Assembly (NCBI GenBank): GCA_050329415.1
Contig: JBHJOS010000049.1
Span: forward strand, 1-21,456
Length of the DNA: 21,456 bases
Direction of reading: 5' to 3'
Source: JANNOG01 sp050329415
GTDB taxonomy: Bacteria; Actinomycetota; Actinomycetes; Actinomycetales; JBBAYJ01
Below are positions 20,008 to 21,456 of the stretch, piece by piece (positions within the stretch are counted from its first letter, which is position 1; each line of letters begins with the position of its first letter). Under the pieces are notes generated by a model that was not told the origin of the DNA, did not search any database, and saw nothing but the letters and a program-made list of their open reading frames with translations. A program made the position numbers and the translations under genes.

Positions 20008-21209
20008 CGGCCACCGTGGACCCGTCCCGGCCGGCGGGAGCGGACCCGCGGTCGGCCGCCCTCGACATCGACGCACTGCTCGACGACCTGCGGATCCAGG
20101 TCGTCGTGTGCACCGGCTCCGGTGGGGTGGGCAAGACGACGACCGCCGCAGCGCTGGCCCTGCGGGCGGCGGAGCGCGGGCGCCGGACGGTCGTCCTCAC
20201 CATCGACCCGGCGCGTCGGCTGGCACAGTCGCTGGGGCTCACCGAGCTCGACAACACCCCGCGGCCAGTGGCCGGCATCGACACCCGGGCGGGTGGGAGC
20301 CTCGCGGCGATGATGCTCGACATGAAGCGGACCTTCGACGAGGTCGTCGAGGCCCACTCCGCCCCCGACAAGGCCCGCCAGATTCTTGCCAACCCGTTCT
20401 ACCAGGCTCTCAGCAGCTCCTTCGCCGGCACGCAGGAGTACATGGCGATGGAGAAGCTCGGCCAGCTACGGCTCGAGCTGGACGAGACCGGCGGTCCCCG
20501 GTGGGGGCTCATCGTGGTGGACACTCCGCCGAGCCGGTCCGCGCTCGACTTCCTCGACGCCCCGGACCGGCTCGGGTCATTCCTCGACAGCCGGTTCCTG
20601 CGGTTGCTCACCGCCCCGGCCAAGGCCGGCGGGCGGGCCTACCTGCGCGTCCTGTCGGCGGTCGCGGGCGGGCTCAACGGGATCATGAACCGGATCCTCG
20701 GCCAGTCGCTGCTGAGCGACGTCCAGTCGTTCGTGGCGGCGCTGGACTCGATGTTCGGGGGTTTCCGGCAGCGGGCCGAGCAGACGTACTCGATGCTCGC
20801 CGGCGACACCACGGCGTTCGTGGTGGTGGCCGCCCCCGAAGCGGACGCCATCCGGGAGGCCTCGTTCTTCGTCGACCGGCTGCGGGCTGACTCGATGCCG
20901 CTGGCCGGCATCGTCGTCAACCGGGTGACGACGACCCGGGCGGAGGAGATCTCGGCCGCCGAGGCAGGCCGCGCCGCCGCGACGGCGTCCGGGGTGGCCC
21001 GGGAGGTTCTTCAGGTCCACTCCCGGCGGATGCACCGCCGGGAGTCTGAGACCCGCATCATGCAGCGACTGCGCCGCCTCCACCCGCCGGTCCCCTCCGT
21101 GGTGGTCCCGGCCCGCCCGGTCGACGTCACCGACCTCCAGGCCCTGCGCTCGATCGGCGAGGACCTGGCCGCCCTGACCCCCATCCCGGGCCCGCCCCCC
21201 GTCCCCTGA
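20004..21209 (+). CDS. ArsA/Get3-family ATPase, second of a pair (BagB-like)
   Basis: A 401-residue partner ATPase. Its P-loop is GSGGVGKTT (38-46): the catalytic Lys44 is kept, but the signature lysine of the deviant Walker A is Ser39. TIDPARRLAQSLG (about 65-77) and VVDTPPSRSALDFLD (about 171-185) are switch regions typical of ArsA/Get3. A Met/Leu-rich central part (about 95-270, with FYQALSSSFAGTQEYMAMEK) may form the helical client domain. The GTG start lies in a GTGA overlap with the first ATPase gene. The C-terminus is Pro-rich (IPGPPPVP), and its TGA at 21207-21209 abuts the 42-bp repeat array. A role in handling membrane proteins or stress is inferred from the family; it is not shown by the sequence. 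Confidence 0.9.
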   Translation: MTATVDPSRPAGADPRSAALDIDALLDDLRIQVVVCTGSGGVGKTTTAAALALRAAERGRRTVVLTIDPARRLAQSLGLTELDNTPRPVAGIDTRAGGSLAAMMLDMKRTFDEVVEAHSAPDKARQILANPFYQALSSSFAGTQEYMAMEKLGQLRLELDETGGPRWGLIVVDTPPSRSALDFLDAPDRLGSFLDSRFLRLLTAPAKAGGRAYLRVLSAVAGGLNGIMNRILGQSLLSDVQSFVAALDSMFGGFRQRAEQTYSMLAGDTTAFVVVAAPEADAIREASFFVDRLRADSMPLAGIVVNRVTTTRAEEISAAEAGRAAATASGVAREVLQVHSRRMHRRESETRIMQRLRRLHPPVPSVVVPARPVDVTDLQALRSIGEDLAALTPIPGPPPVP

Positions 21210-21416
21210 CGGCCCCCCACCCCGGCAATTGCCGCCACTCGCCCGGGTCCACGGCCCCCCACCCCGGCAATTGCCGCCACTCGCCCGGGTCGACGCCCCT
21301 CACCCCCGCAATTGCCGCCACTCGCCGGGGTCATCAGGGGCCCACCCCCGCATTTGCCGCCACTCGCCCGGGTTGATGCGGGCCAATCTCGGTGATTGCC
21401 GCCACTTGCCGGGGGT
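21209..21416. repeat. Five tandem 41-42-bp repeats after the ArsA genes
   Basis: The core ATTGCCGCCACTCGCC (or a close variant) recurs with its preceding GC at 21225, 21267, 21308, 21350 and 21392, a period of 41-42 bp. Copies 1 and 2 are nearly identical over the whole unit; copies 3-5 diverge progressively. Copies 1 and 2 contain the perfect 12-bp palindrome CGGCAATTGCCG (21223-21234, 21265-21276). No gene is seen between 21210 and the window end. Confidence 0.9.
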
Positions 21417-21451
21417 GCCGGGGGTGGCGGGGGGGCCGGGGGTGGCGGGGG
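21411..21451 (+). other. G-run cluster with G-quadruplex potential
   Basis: Five runs of five or more G occur within 41 bases (21411-21415, 21420-21424, 21429-21435, 21438-21442, 21447-21451), separated by 2-4 nt. This is well beyond the four runs needed for an intramolecular quadruplex on the plus strand. Confidence 0.6.
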
Positions 21452-21456
21452 CGCCG

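Noticed and set aside
18988..21209. Arsenic resistance operon
   Set aside because: The ArsA-like proteins lack the arsenite-binding cysteines and there is no arsB, arsR or arsC; the position matches the Get3-like pair of mycobacteria.
21011..21334. Minus-strand open frames with repeated GRVAAIAGVGG or EWRQLPGWG peptides
   Set aside because: They arise from the 42-bp period being a multiple of 3; they overlap the second ArsA gene and have no start signal or family likeness.
21209..21416. CRISPR array
   Set aside because: The copies are alike over the whole unit and decay together; there are no unique spacers and no cas genes in the window.

Overview
The window comes from the chromosome of a high-GC actinobacterium. 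GC content is visibly above 70%, most start codons are GTG, 4-base GTGA stop/start overlaps are common, and the gene order matches a well-known actinobacterial block. I cannot name the genus. From memory of the Mycobacterium tuberculosis map, most genes here match the Rv3667-Rv3680 region: acs, a secreted protease, a small 'holin-like' membrane protein, marP, a CoA-type NUDIX gene, nth, crp, a RidA-family gene, a 51-residue DUF4177 gene and two ArsA/Get3-like ATPases. A whiB-type gene would be expected just past the right edge.

Layout. Bases 1-1167 hold the 3' half of acs (acetyl-CoA synthetase). Next are 250 bp of short tandem repeats and a lone AAA ATPase/DUF4143 gene (1419-2669), which looks accessory. 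A lipoprotein trypsin-like protease (2694-4262, minus) is divergent from a lipoprotein with a Streptomyces-subtilisin-inhibitor-like domain (4409-4918). A nicotinamidase-like gene (5093-5683, minus) is divergent from a seven-gene, translationally coupled cation/proton antiporter operon: mrpA (A-B fusion), mrpC, mrpD, mrpE, mrpF, mrpG and nhaA (5842-12929). A 'phage holin family' membrane protein (12980-13549) runs tail-to-tail into marP. A minus-strand run of marP, CoA-type NUDIX and nth (13465-16193) follows. The plus strand then carries an RsiG-like helical protein and crp (16340-17490). The minus strand carries a second NUDIX gene, a RidA-family gene and DUF4177 (17447-18937). The window ends with two overlapping ArsA-family ATPase genes (18988-21209) and an array of 42-bp repeats plus a G-rich tract.

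How it works together (inference). The central part reads as a pH and sodium homeostasis island. The Mrp complex and NhaA exchange monovalent cations for protons, and MarP is a membrane protease known for acid resistance in mycobacteria. The flanks are housekeeping or stress genes: acetate activation, base-excision repair, cAMP-type regulation, reactive-metabolite clean-up and tail-anchored-type ATPases.

Most unusual signals: a foldable leader RNA with a TACAAT box and a perfect 16-bp palindrome in front of mrpA; a membrane-anchored SSI-like protease inhibitor divergent from a protease; a RidA-family gene whose N-terminal extension contains six identical 15-bp units, five of which present a Shine-Dalgarno-like GAGG followed by an in-frame GTG; an RsiG-like protein whose c-di-GMP signature looks decayed; a window-wide pattern of TANNNT boxes 6-8 nt before start codons, suggesting leaderless mRNAs; and the 42-bp repeat array at the right edge.
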